From Bacillota bacterium (GTDB taxonomy: Bacteria > Bacillota > Bacilli > Alicyclobacillales > SLC66), in NCBI GenBank assembly GCA_026627345.1, contig JAPNUP010000148.1, positions 39,922-103,921 on the forward strand: 64,000 nt of DNA, given 5' to 3'. The notes below the pieces were generated by a model. It had not been told where the DNA came from and did not search any database. It was given only the letters and a program-made list of their open reading frames with translations. Positions 56,783 to 64,000 of the stretch are shown piece by piece. The translations under genes were made by a program, and so were the position numbers. The number at the start of each line of letters is the position of its first letter. The stretch's first letter is position 1.

Positions 56783-57640
56783 TTGACTAAACACCCCTAT
56801 TTTTATAAAGCCTACGCTCACACCCCTAGCGAGGTAGCCAAACGTATCTGGTTTTACGTGCATGCCGTAGGCTGGTTTCGCTGTGCAAGCGATTACGATG
56901 TACGACGAGACTCGTTTTTCGGGTATCAATTGAAATATGTGTTGCGCGGTTGCGGATATGTAGAGTGGGAAGGTCACACCTATGCAGTCCGTGCTGGGGA
57001 GATTTTTCTACTCGATCTCAGCTTGAGTCATCGCTATTATGCTGACCGGGACGATCCTTGGGAGCTCTTGTGGGTGCACTTTGACGGCGCGAATTGCAGT
57101 GACTATTTTCACCTGCTAAGCGCATTTGCTAACCCCGTCTTGAGAACTGGGGACATGGCAGAGACAGAAGCACAGTTTCGCGAGCTATTCACGCTCTTTC
57201 GCCACCAACCACCAGGGCTTGAGGCGCTGGCTTCCCTAGCCATCACGCATATTCTGACGCAACTCGTCGTCACCCGCATACAGGCGGGCATGGAACCGCA
57301 GGCGTTGCCATCGCCGCCGTACCCGGACGCGATCCGACACAGTATCGCGTATCTGGAGGCCAACTATCAAAACCCGTTACAACTCGAAGAAATTGCGCAG
57401 CAAGTGACACTCAGCCCGTTTCACTTCGCCCGCTTATTCAAACGGGCGACGGGAAGCTCGGTGATGGAGTACTTGCTGCGCATTCGCTTACGGATGGCGA
57501 AGCACTTTCTCTCGCAAACCGCGATGCCGGTTAATGAGATTGCAGAAAAGTGTGGCTTTGCAGATCCGAGCTACTTTAGCCGCACGTTCAAACGCTGGGA
57601 AGGCACGACACCATCCGAATATCGTCATTCACGCGCCTGA
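56783..57640 (+). CDS. AraC family regulator with cupin sensor
   Basis: A 285-residue regulator. The N-terminal AraC-type cupin (GYQLKYVLRGCGYVEWEGHTYAVRAGEIFLLD) probably binds a sugar or small ligand, and the two helix-turn-helix units are at the C-terminus (LEEIAQQVTLSPFHFARLFK and VNEIAEKCGFADPSYFSRTFKRW). TTG start with GAGGCGA upstream. Divergent from the ABC exporter and convergent with cimA; it may control the exporter, but no site was found. Confidence 0.9.
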   Translation: MTKHPYFYKAYAHTPSEVAKRIWFYVHAVGWFRCASDYDVRRDSFFGYQLKYVLRGCGYVEWEGHTYAVRAGEIFLLDLSLSHRYYADRDDPWELLWVHFDGANCSDYFHLLSAFANPVLRTGDMAETEAQFRELFTLFRHQPPGLEALASLAITHILTQLVVTRIQAGMEPQALPSPPYPDAIRHSIAYLEANYQNPLQLEEIAQQVTLSPFHFARLFKRATGSSVMEYLLRIRLRMAKHFLSQTAMPVNEIAEKCGFADPSYFSRTFKRWEGTTPSEYRHSRA

Positions 57641-57646
57641 TTCACG

Positions 57647-59182
57647 TCATGACAAAGCAGCTACAGTGCTGGTGATGCGCATGTACTGATAGATCTGTAG
57701 GACCGCGCAGGCCATGGCAGCGGCAGGTGTCTCACCAAGCCCTGCCGTGGCGAGCTGCTGTCCTTGATACGCGCCGCGAACGCGCGCTCTGTGCGTCGTC
57801 ACATGGGTGTCCACCTGCACGGGTGAGACCTCCTCCACACTGAGTGTAAAGTTCCCCGACAATGCCAGTGCTTCGCACATAGCGGTCCCAACAGTCAGAC
57901 CGGTACCCTGCGCCTCGCATCCCTCTCCGTCTTGTCGCCAGTATAGGCGCACAGCGAAACCGTTCGGTGTCTGTTGCACCCACTCATCGACACGCAGGAC
58001 AGACACCGCACATAATCCCAACTCTTCGCGAATGAGCAACCATAGGGATGTCGGCGCCTCTTCGTACACCTGGCCATCGCGCTCACCTGTTTTCAAGCGA
58101 GCCAGGATGCGAGCGACAGTCGCTTCATCAGCCGTCAGCCCCATACGCTCGAGTTGAAACAGCACATTGCTGACGCCAGACAACTCAGACAGCAAAATCC
58201 TTCGCTCATTGCCGAGAAGCTCAGGCGCTATATGTTCGTAGAGCCGCGGATCACGACGAATCGCACTGACGTGGACACCTGCCTTGTGAGCAAAAGCGCT
58301 GCGGCCTACGAATGGTTGCTGCGCGACCGGTGTTTTACCAGTCATGCCATATAGCCGCTCTGACAGGCTTTTGAGCGACCGTACCCCCCGCTCGCCGAAA
58401 TGCGTGTCTACGCGTGCTTTGAGCACCAAATTCGGCAAAACTGCACACAAGTCGGCGTTGCCACAGCGCTCACCAATGCCATTGATCGTGCCTTGCACCT
58501 GTGTGGCGCCGGCTCGAACCGCCGCGAGTGAATTGGCCACTGCAAGGCCCCCATCATTGTGCGCGTGAATACCGATCTGGCTGAACCCTGCGGCGACTAC
58601 CTCCTGGACAATGTCTGCGATCTCGTGCGGCATCGCACCGCCGTTGGTGTCACACAGCACCAACCAATCGGCGCCAGCGTCGCGCGCCGCGGCAAGCGCA
58701 GCCAGCGCATAGGCAGGATTATCCTTGTAACCATCGAAAAAGTGTTCTGCGTCGAAGATCGCTTCGATCCCTTTTTCTTTAAGAAACACAATCGTGTCAG
58801 TGATCATCTTCAAGTTTTCGGATAACTCCGTCCGTAACGCCTGACGGACTTGAAAGTCCCAAGTCTTACCGAAGACGGCGCAGTGCGAGAGTCCCGTGCC
58901 AAGGACGTCCTTCATGTGTTGATCCTCTTCGATGCGCGCATATTTCTTGCGCGTGCTCGTAAAGGCCACCACCTTACTATGAGAAAGACGGACCCCTTTT
59001 AATTGATAAAAGAATTCCAGATCCTTATCATTCGATCCTGGCCAACCGCCTTCGATATAGTCGACTCGCAGTTCGTCGAGGCGACGAACGATTTCGAGCT
59101 TATCAGCGACTGTAAAGCTGACCCCTTCTCCTTGCGATCCGTCTCGCAGGGTCGTGTCATAGATCATGACGGATGATGCCAT
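57647..59182 (-). CDS. cimA: (R)-Citramalate synthase
   Basis: A 511-residue enzyme joining pyruvate and acetyl-CoA, the threonine-independent entry to isoleucine. IYDTTLRDGSQGEG, GIHAHNDGGLAVANS and GTINGIGERCGN are the DRE-TIM signatures, and a LeuA-type regulatory domain is at the C-terminus. 511 residues and GQGEG in the first motif fit CimA rather than 2-isopropylmalate synthase. Last in a row of same-strand genes that begins with a leuA-like gene. The 129-base gap before it contains no gene. Confidence 0.92.
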   Translation of the reverse strand: MASSVMIYDTTLRDGSQGEGVSFTVADKLEIVRRLDELRVDYIEGGWPGSNDKDLEFFYQLKGVRLSHSKVVAFTSTRKKYARIEEDQHMKDVLGTGLSHCAVFGKTWDFQVRQALRTELSENLKMITDTIVFLKEKGIEAIFDAEHFFDGYKDNPAYALAALAAARDAGADWLVLCDTNGGAMPHEIADIVQEVVAAGFSQIGIHAHNDGGLAVANSLAAVRAGATQVQGTINGIGERCGNADLCAVLPNLVLKARVDTHFGERGVRSLKSLSERLYGMTGKTPVAQQPFVGRSAFAHKAGVHVSAIRRDPRLYEHIAPELLGNERRILLSELSGVSNVLFQLERMGLTADEATVARILARLKTGERDGQVYEEAPTSLWLLIREELGLCAVSVLRVDEWVQQTPNGFAVRLYWRQDGEGCEAQGTGLTVGTAMCEALALSGNFTLSVEEVSPVQVDTHVTTHRARVRGAYQGQQLATAGLGETPAAAMACAVLQIYQYMRITSTVAALS

Positions 59183-59311
59183 GTGCGCACTCCCTCTCCT
59201 ATGGGTTTTCCATCTCTCAAATACATCTTCTATGGGCAGCTTTTTTGTCGCCTCTTTTTGTTCACAGCTTTTACAAGTCCCTGTCTGACACGTACATCAT
59301 CATGCGGGATC

Positions 59312-60139
59312 CTACGAGCGCTCGTAGTTGGCACACAGCATTCCGTAATAGGTCGGCACGTTGTACGAGTACAGTTCCCCGGTCATTGGCGAACGTTCCA
59401 GAACCCCCTGCAAAATAGCAATCTGCCAAAGGCTATCCGGTTTGGCGTCGTCGACAAAGGAAGGGTCTAGAGCAAGTAAGGAGGCCAGATCCTGACGTTT
59501 GATCGCCTCGCAAACTGCTTCATCGTACGCCTTGGAGGCCGGATGATATCCATAAGGTCCCTCTGCATCATGCGCATGCCCCTGATCGGCACTCGCCACA
59601 AAAGCGACGCGCTTGTCACTCGCCGTCGCCACATCGGCAATCACATGGCCGAGCCGTACCAGCGGTTCTAGCCCTGCATCACGCGTCGGTGTCAAAATGA
59701 CCACGTCCGGTTTGTAATCGAGCGCCTCATGAAAAAACCACAGCGGCACCACGGCGCCCCAGTCTAGTGGAAGAATGGAGAAGTCTCCTTGGGCAGAGCC
59801 AAAATAGGCCCCTTTGACCGGAATGTCTTGCGCACTGGCGGCTTCGATCAGCGCACTGGCAAATGTCCGATCACAGGCGCACTCCACATCGACAAAGTGA
59901 CCAAACTTGCCGAGGCGACCGTGCGCAAAAGAATTCGTGGCCACTGTAACTTGGCCTGCAACGCGAAAGCCATGCGGCGTCGCCAAAACAATGACATCCG
60001 GACGGGCCGCTTTGAGCCGCTCTGCCACCTTGGCGAGGCCTGCGCTGATCGGCGCGAACCCTTCATGCTCGGGGCCCGCGAGCGGCGGGATCACTTCATA
60101 TCCGTGCGGTACGATGCACCCATGTACAATCCCTGACAT
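59312..60139 (-). CDS. LigB/MEMO-like class III extradiol dioxygenase family protein
   Basis: A 275-residue protein with the LigB fold: early His in IVPHGYEVIPP, LATPHGFRV, SADQGHAHDAEGPYGYHPAS and the C-terminal VPTYYGMLCANYE. Such proteins are ring-cleaving dioxygenases or MEMO/AmmeMemoRadiSam-B relatives of unknown activity. The start ATG overlaps the EamA stop by one base. No aromatic pathway is adjacent, so the substrate is open. Confidence 0.82.
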   Translation of the reverse strand: MSGIVHGCIVPHGYEVIPPLAGPEHEGFAPISAGLAKVAERLKAARPDVIVLATPHGFRVAGQVTVATNSFAHGRLGKFGHFVDVECACDRTFASALIEAASAQDIPVKGAYFGSAQGDFSILPLDWGAVVPLWFFHEALDYKPDVVILTPTRDAGLEPLVRLGHVIADVATASDKRVAFVASADQGHAHDAEGPYGYHPASKAYDEAVCEAIKRQDLASLLALDPSFVDDAKPDSLWQIAILQGVLERSPMTGELYSYNVPTYYGMLCANYERS

Positions 60140-61077
60140 TACACACACTCTCCTTCTTGTTCGTCGATCGCAGGTGAAGCCCCAGTATTCGTGCCAAGCA
60201 CGTCGATTGGCAATCGCTTTTTGCCAAGAAAACTCACCATCAAGACCCCTGCGATCGCTACCGTTCCTCCTAACAAAGCCGACAGCGGTGGAAGCTCGCG
60301 CAGCCACACCCACGCGATTAAAATGGCCAACAGCGGGTTCACATATAAGGTGCTAGACACCGTTGTGGCGCGTCCAGTCGACAGCGCGTAGGCCCACGCG
60401 ACGTACGCGATGGCTGCCGGAAACACCCCGATATAAAGGCAGGCCAGCGTAGCCGACAGCGTCGCATGCGGAAGCTCGCGCACCAGTCCGGGCATAAATA
60501 CGAGCATCGGAGTGACGCCAATCCACGTAAAATACGCGGTAAGATCAACCGCCCGATAACGAGCAAATAATGGCTTTTGATACACAAAGAAAAAAGCTGT
60601 GGCAATCGCGGATACCAATATCAAGACCGCGCCGCGTGTAAACCCTGCGTCGTGGCTCGAATCCAAAGTGATCAGGGCGACCCCGGCAAAACCGAGAGCG
60701 AGTCCGACCCAACCCCAGAGCGTCAACCGCTCCTTTAGTGCCCATGCGGCCACCACAGCAGTAAACACAGGGGCCACTGCGATAATCAAACTGGCGACGC
60801 CAGCAGATACGGTCAGCTCTCCAAACGTCAGCGCGATGTGATACAGAGAGATCCCGGTGAGCCCGAGAACGATGATCTTCGGCACATCTTCACGCCTGGG
60901 AATGGCGATACGGCGGAAGATCGCGTATAGGATAAAAACGGCAGACGCGCTAAGAAAGCGAAGTAGCACCACTTGCCCTGCCCCATACCCACCTGCTAGT
61001 CCAGCCTTGATCCCGGCAAAAGCGGACGACCAAAAAAGGAGCGTCACCCCAACGGCCATCCAAGTCTTAAGACTCAC
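60139..61077 (-). CDS. EamA/DMT family transporter
   Basis: A 312-residue permease with ten helices in two EamA repeats (each with the ...GxxxLGEx... type end). GTG at 61077 has GAGGAGGG about 10 bases upstream; the frame before it overlaps the kinase stop. Coupled to the LigB-like gene by a TAATG overlap. Members export amino acids or metabolites; the direction and substrate are unknown. Confidence 0.88.
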   Translation of the reverse strand: MSLKTWMAVGVTLLFWSSAFAGIKAGLAGGYGAGQVVLLRFLSASAVFILYAIFRRIAIPRREDVPKIIVLGLTGISLYHIALTFGELTVSAGVASLIIAVAPVFTAVVAAWALKERLTLWGWVGLALGFAGVALITLDSSHDAGFTRGAVLILVSAIATAFFFVYQKPLFARYRAVDLTAYFTWIGVTPMLVFMPGLVRELPHATLSATLACLYIGVFPAAIAYVAWAYALSTGRATTVSSTLYVNPLLAILIAWVWLRELPPLSALLGGTVAIAGVLMVSFLGKKRLPIDVLGTNTGASPAIDEQEGECV

Positions 61078-61102
61078 TTCTAAGACACCCTCCTCGACTC
61101 CA

Positions 61103-62605
61103 TCATACCGGATCGTGCAGGCGTCTGTATAGAGTCTGGAAAGTCTCATAGCGTTCGTCATAGACCTGACTGCGCAAAGGGTCTGGGAGTACTTCGTCAG
61201 AGGTCTTGTTCGATGCCATCAGTGTCTCTAGCGCAGGCCAGTTATCCTCATTCGTCACGCGCGTTGCAAGGAGAAAAGCGCCTAAGCAACTCGCTTCCTC
61301 TTCTTTGGCTGCTCGCACAGGTAAACGAAAGACGTCCGCTAAGACTTGCCGCCAAAATGGCGACTGTGCCAGACCACCCGACGTGACCATGTGCGTGAGT
61401 GTGTCTGTTTGCAAAGCCTGCGCGATACTTCGCAAAGACAGCGCCACCCCCTCCACTGCCGCGCGGGCCAAGTGTCGTCGATCGTGCTCCATCGAAAGAC
61501 CGATGAAGCCTCCGCGCGCCCGCGCATCGTACATAGGCGCGCGCTCACCGGCCAACCAAGGCGCAAAAAGCGCCCCTGCACTACCTGGCGGTGCTTCTTG
61601 TGCCAGTGCCAGTAGCTCTACGACATCTTTGACCGCAAGCCATTTGGCGACTTGCGTGAGCACCATGGCGCCTGCATTGGTAGCACCGCCGGCCACCCAG
61701 TAGTCGCCCACCAGCGGATAGCAAAAGGTACGGGCCGAAGGGTCTAAAAGAGGACTTGCAACCGTCTGCCGAACGGCCGCACTAGTCCCTGCCGTCACAG
61801 CCAATAGCCGAGGGTCCAGACCTACCGTACCGAGATTCGCGAGTACGCCATCGGTGCTGCCAATCGTGATCACGAGCCCTGGGCCAAAGCCACAGCGCTG
61901 CGCCAAAGGACTGTCAATCACCGCCAGTTGTGCGGTGGCCGGCAAGCAGGTGCTGAGATGACTTCGTTGTACCTGTGCGTACGCGAGCCACTCATCATCC
62001 CAGTCGCGCGTCTGAACGTTAAAGAGGCCTGTCGCCGCCGCTGTCGCTTCATCGACCACCCACTGACCTGTCCACTGCCACAGCAGCCACTCTTTAAACG
62101 ATCCAACGTGTACAGCGCGCTGCCAGACTTCTGGTTCGTGTTTGCACAGCCAGAGTAGCTTTGCAAACGGCGTCATGGCATGCGTAGGGACAGCGGTGGC
62201 GCGATACAACCGGTGTCCGAAAGACCGCCGCAGCGTATCCGCTTCCTCGGACGCGCGACCATCCGCCCACGTCATGAGCGAGATCAACGGTTGACCATCG
62301 CTACCGAAAACCAGCAGGCCATGCATCGTGGCACTTAAACTGAGATGCGCGAAACGAAACCCTGCCTTCGCGATCTGATCGCCAATCTCTCGCAATACCA
62401 ACTCGACCGTCGCCAACAGCGCCCTAGGATCTTGAATCGCGTAGTCCGGTTGCGGATGATCGAGCGTGTTGTTAGCGCGCGCGAGAGCGACTTGCACACC
62501 GGAACGCGTGAATGCCACCGCCTTGGTCGCAGACGTGCCGATGTCAAGAGCCACGATCACCTCATGATGCGCGTCCGATTGCTCTTTAGCAGTCCATGAT
62601 GTCAC
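61103..62605 (-). CDS. FGGY family carbohydrate kinase, gluconokinase-like
   Basis: A 500-residue sugar kinase with IVALDIGTSATKAVAF (phosphate-1), LSLSATMHGLLV and MTWADGRASEEAD, a set typical of FGGY gluconokinases. VTAGTSAAVRQT and TSGGLAQSPFWRQVLADVF complete the ATP site. GTG start overlaps the upstream APH gene (GTGA), with GGAGG 7 bases upstream. No gluconate permease or dehydrogenase is nearby, so the true sugar is unsure. Confidence 0.9.
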   Translation of the reverse strand: MTSWTAKEQSDAHHEVIVALDIGTSATKAVAFTRSGVQVALARANNTLDHPQPDYAIQDPRALLATVELVLREIGDQIAKAGFRFAHLSLSATMHGLLVFGSDGQPLISLMTWADGRASEEADTLRRSFGHRLYRATAVPTHAMTPFAKLLWLCKHEPEVWQRAVHVGSFKEWLLWQWTGQWVVDEATAAATGLFNVQTRDWDDEWLAYAQVQRSHLSTCLPATAQLAVIDSPLAQRCGFGPGLVITIGSTDGVLANLGTVGLDPRLLAVTAGTSAAVRQTVASPLLDPSARTFCYPLVGDYWVAGGATNAGAMVLTQVAKWLAVKDVVELLALAQEAPPGSAGALFAPWLAGERAPMYDARARGGFIGLSMEHDRRHLARAAVEGVALSLRSIAQALQTDTLTHMVTSGGLAQSPFWRQVLADVFRLPVRAAKEEEASCLGAFLLATRVTNEDNWPALETLMASNKTSDEVLPDPLRSQVYDERYETFQTLYRRLHDPV

Positions 62606-63594
62606 CTCAGCACCTCCTGCGTCAGCAGTCCACTTTTCGCTAAAGTCTGCGCGATCTCTTGCAAAGCACGCGCATTTTCTGCTTGCTGCCGTTGTAGTGC
62701 CTGTATGGAGAACCGCTGCGCCCGATAATCAGCTGCGACCCGAAGCGTAATCCAGATCAGATAAGCCCCTGCATACAAGTGATAAGCCGTGACGAACTGC
62801 GCTTTCGTGACATCTATCAATCGCGTTCGTTGCCGTGTATAGTAGGCCTCTACTGCGTCTTCGCGACTCAGTACAGGTCTTTGCGGTGTGTGCGGACTCG
62901 TCGCATCGAGAAACTGAAACAGATCGTACAAAGGTGAATCCAAGTGCGCAAACTCCCAGTCAATAACATGCAGCAACCCTGTATGCCGACTGATCATCAC
63001 ATTGCCACGATGCAAATCGCCATGACAAAAGACGGCCCCCCCAACATCCATCAGCGATCGCCATTGCACTACCGCGTGCAAAAGTGGCGCAGTGGTTGTG
63101 TGCCCTATAGCTTGTCCGTCTGGCGACAGCTCGGCGAGTGCGCGATCGACTTCCGTCGCGTCGCATGTTTCTAGATCAGCCTCAATCGCCTCGATGCCTG
63201 GTGTATGCGCGTCTGCATCTTCACGTATCCAATTGACCGACATGCGATGAATAGCGGCCATAGTGGCCATCACTTGACGGTCGCGCATCTTCGTCCACGC
63301 AACCTCCGTCAGCCCATCGTCTGCATACACGACATATCCGAGGTCGCCGCGCTCACCATGTGCCAAAATGGGAGCAAATCGAATGCCGCGCCGACGACGC
63401 AGCACCGCATCGACCCTGACTTCGCGTGTGATCGCAGCCCGGCGGTCGGTAACTTTGAGAATCACCGACTTTCCGTCCTCTGTCCACGTTCTGTATACTG
63501 CGGCTTGCGTCTCTGTTGATAAACGCTCACAGCGCGCCTCATTCATTGATAAAGCGGCCATCACTGGCTGTACCTGTTCCCAAGTTACCGGCAT
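62602..63594 (-). CDS. APH-family small-molecule kinase
   Basis: A 330-residue aminoglycoside phosphotransferase-fold kinase. The ATP-binding lysine is in SVILKVTD, the catalytic loop FCHGDLHRGNVMI and the metal motif HVIDWEFAHLDSPLYDL. The fold phosphorylates antibiotics, choline, homoserine or methylthioribose. Overlap with the FGGY kinase makes an antibiotic resistance role unlikely (inference). Methylthioribose kinase is a thought, but the length and lack of its hallmarks argue against it. ATG at 63594 with GAGG 8 bases upstream. Confidence 0.87.
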   Translation of the reverse strand: MPVTWEQVQPVMAALSMNEARCERLSTETQAAVYRTWTEDGKSVILKVTDRRAAITREVRVDAVLRRRRGIRFAPILAHGERGDLGYVVYADDGLTEVAWTKMRDRQVMATMAAIHRMSVNWIREDADAHTPGIEAIEADLETCDATEVDRALAELSPDGQAIGHTTTAPLLHAVVQWRSLMDVGGAVFCHGDLHRGNVMISRHTGLLHVIDWEFAHLDSPLYDLFQFLDATSPHTPQRPVLSREDAVEAYYTRQRTRLIDVTKAQFVTAYHLYAGAYLIWITLRVAADYRAQRFSIQALQRQQAENARALQEIAQTLAKSGLLTQEVLR

Positions 63595-63618
63595 GGTTGC
63601 ATCCTCGTCCCCGTGACG

Positions 63619-63661
63619 TACTTCGCTTCGGCCCACTGCCGTCGCGGACCGAAACGAAGTA
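63619..63661. terminator. Hairpin between leuA-like gene and the APH gene
   Basis: TACTTCGCTTCGGCCC and GGACCGAAACGAAGTA form a 16-bp stem with two mismatches around an 11-nt loop. No T-run follows, so it may be a processing or partial-termination site. Confidence 0.5.
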
Positions 63662-63739
63662 GCCACTCGTCCTGTAGTTCCGAATGACGAAGGCGGCGAC
63701 GCCAGAGCGCCATCAAATCCACCTTAGCGGAATACCGTC

Positions 63740-64000
63740 TTACTTCGCAGCTGGCAAACCCTCCTGTAAAAGGAGCCGGTGTGCGCGAACAGCCTGATTA
63801 CAGGCAGACATGTAAGCACGCGATACTGCCATGATGACGTCGCGATCAATACCGACACCACGGTAAGACACACCGTCCACGCTGACCATAACGGCTGCTT
63901 CTCCGTTGGCGGTCTCACCACTTGCAATCGAGTGCAGTTCCAATTCTACAAAAACGACATCCAACGGGCTGGCTTGCTTAATGCAGTGGATAATCGCTTC
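63740..64000 (-). CDS. leuA: 2-Isopropylmalate synthase-like protein, C-terminal end (partial)
   Basis: The last 86 residues of a LeuA-type protein; the N-terminus is beyond the window. The leucine-binding regulatory domain is seen in GETANGEAAVMVSVDGVSYRGVG followed by the D-R-D-V-I-M-A-V-S-R-A-Y-M-S-A helix that ends the family. It could be another homologue of the same family, since only the tail is visible. Upstream of the gene row leading to cimA. Confidence 0.72.
   Translation of the reverse strand, partial: EAIIHCIKQASPLDVVFVELELHSIASGETANGEAAVMVSVDGVSYRGVGIDRDVIMAVSRAYMSACNQAVRAHRLLLQEGLPAAK

Noticed and set aside
62602..63594. Aminoglycoside resistance gene
   Set aside because: The fold is shared by many metabolic kinases, and the four-base overlap with a sugar kinase gene points to metabolism.
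1..64000. tRNA or rRNA genes, CRISPR arrays, transposases, prophage
   Set aside because: None was recognised on reading both strands; a tRNA scan was not possible here, so a missed tRNA cannot be fully excluded.

Overview
The window looks like a chromosomal stretch of a spore-forming member of the Bacillota, moderately GC-rich. The evidence is the Bacillus-type gene content: ymfF/ymfH, yfhH, a yuzB-like gene, helD, a fadN-fadA-fadE order, Bacillus-type methionine salvage (mtnW/X/B/D), strong GGAGG ribosome binding sites and many GTG/TTG starts. The aerobic catabolic load (fused isobutyryl-CoA mutase, homogentisate pathway, histidine degradation) would fit an Alicyclobacillaceae-like soil or acidic-habitat organism. 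That placement is an inference from gene content only. No rRNA, tRNA, CRISPR array, transposase or phage gene was seen.

Layout. 1-6.8 kb: M16 peptidase pair, small zinc-finger protein, NDH-2, 7Fe ferredoxin, MFS permease, UppP. 6.9-16.6 kb: lipid and branched-chain acyl-CoA catabolism, with tetR-icmF translationally coupled behind a palindromic operator, then fadN-fadA-fadE. 16.6-16.9 kb: a dense GC-rich repeat block. 16.9-26.5 kb: mixed housekeeping (D-amino acid transaminase, HIT protein, PLD-like lipoprotein plus PAP2, two tandem small paralogues, GalU, MazG-like, YfhH-like). 26.6-31 kb: tyrosine degradation (hpd, FAH, hmgA) and proline dehydrogenase. 31-37.3 kb: IspH, a two-component system, a degenerate beta-lactamase-fold membrane protein and nicotinate phosphoribosyltransferase. 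37.5-45.8 kb: a split histidine utilisation locus. hutU-hutI lie on one strand and hutH, behind a probable attenuator, stands apart. Between them, on the other strand, are an M20 amidohydrolase, an ATZ/TRZ-type deaminase and an MscS channel. 46-52.8 kb: diguanylate cyclase, DUF1450 protein, HelD and the methionine-salvage genes mtnWXB/mtnD. 52.9-56.6 kb: a heterodimeric ABC exporter. 56.8-64 kb: an AraC regulator, then cimA and the end of a leuA-like gene with four unrelated but tightly coupled genes between them.

How the genes fit together. Much of the window feeds amino acids and fatty acids into central metabolism: tyrosine to fumarate and acetoacetate, histidine to glutamate, proline to pyrroline carboxylate, fatty acids through beta-oxidation, and isobutyryl-CoA to butyryl-CoA through IcmF. 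The most unusual points are: the histidine locus has no recognisable hutG, but carries two enzymes that could replace it; hutH has a leader with mutually exclusive hairpins; a small palindromic element recurs in about five intergenic gaps; a strong inverted/direct-repeat cluster sits between fadN and dat; and one beta-lactamase-like protein has lost its active-site motifs.
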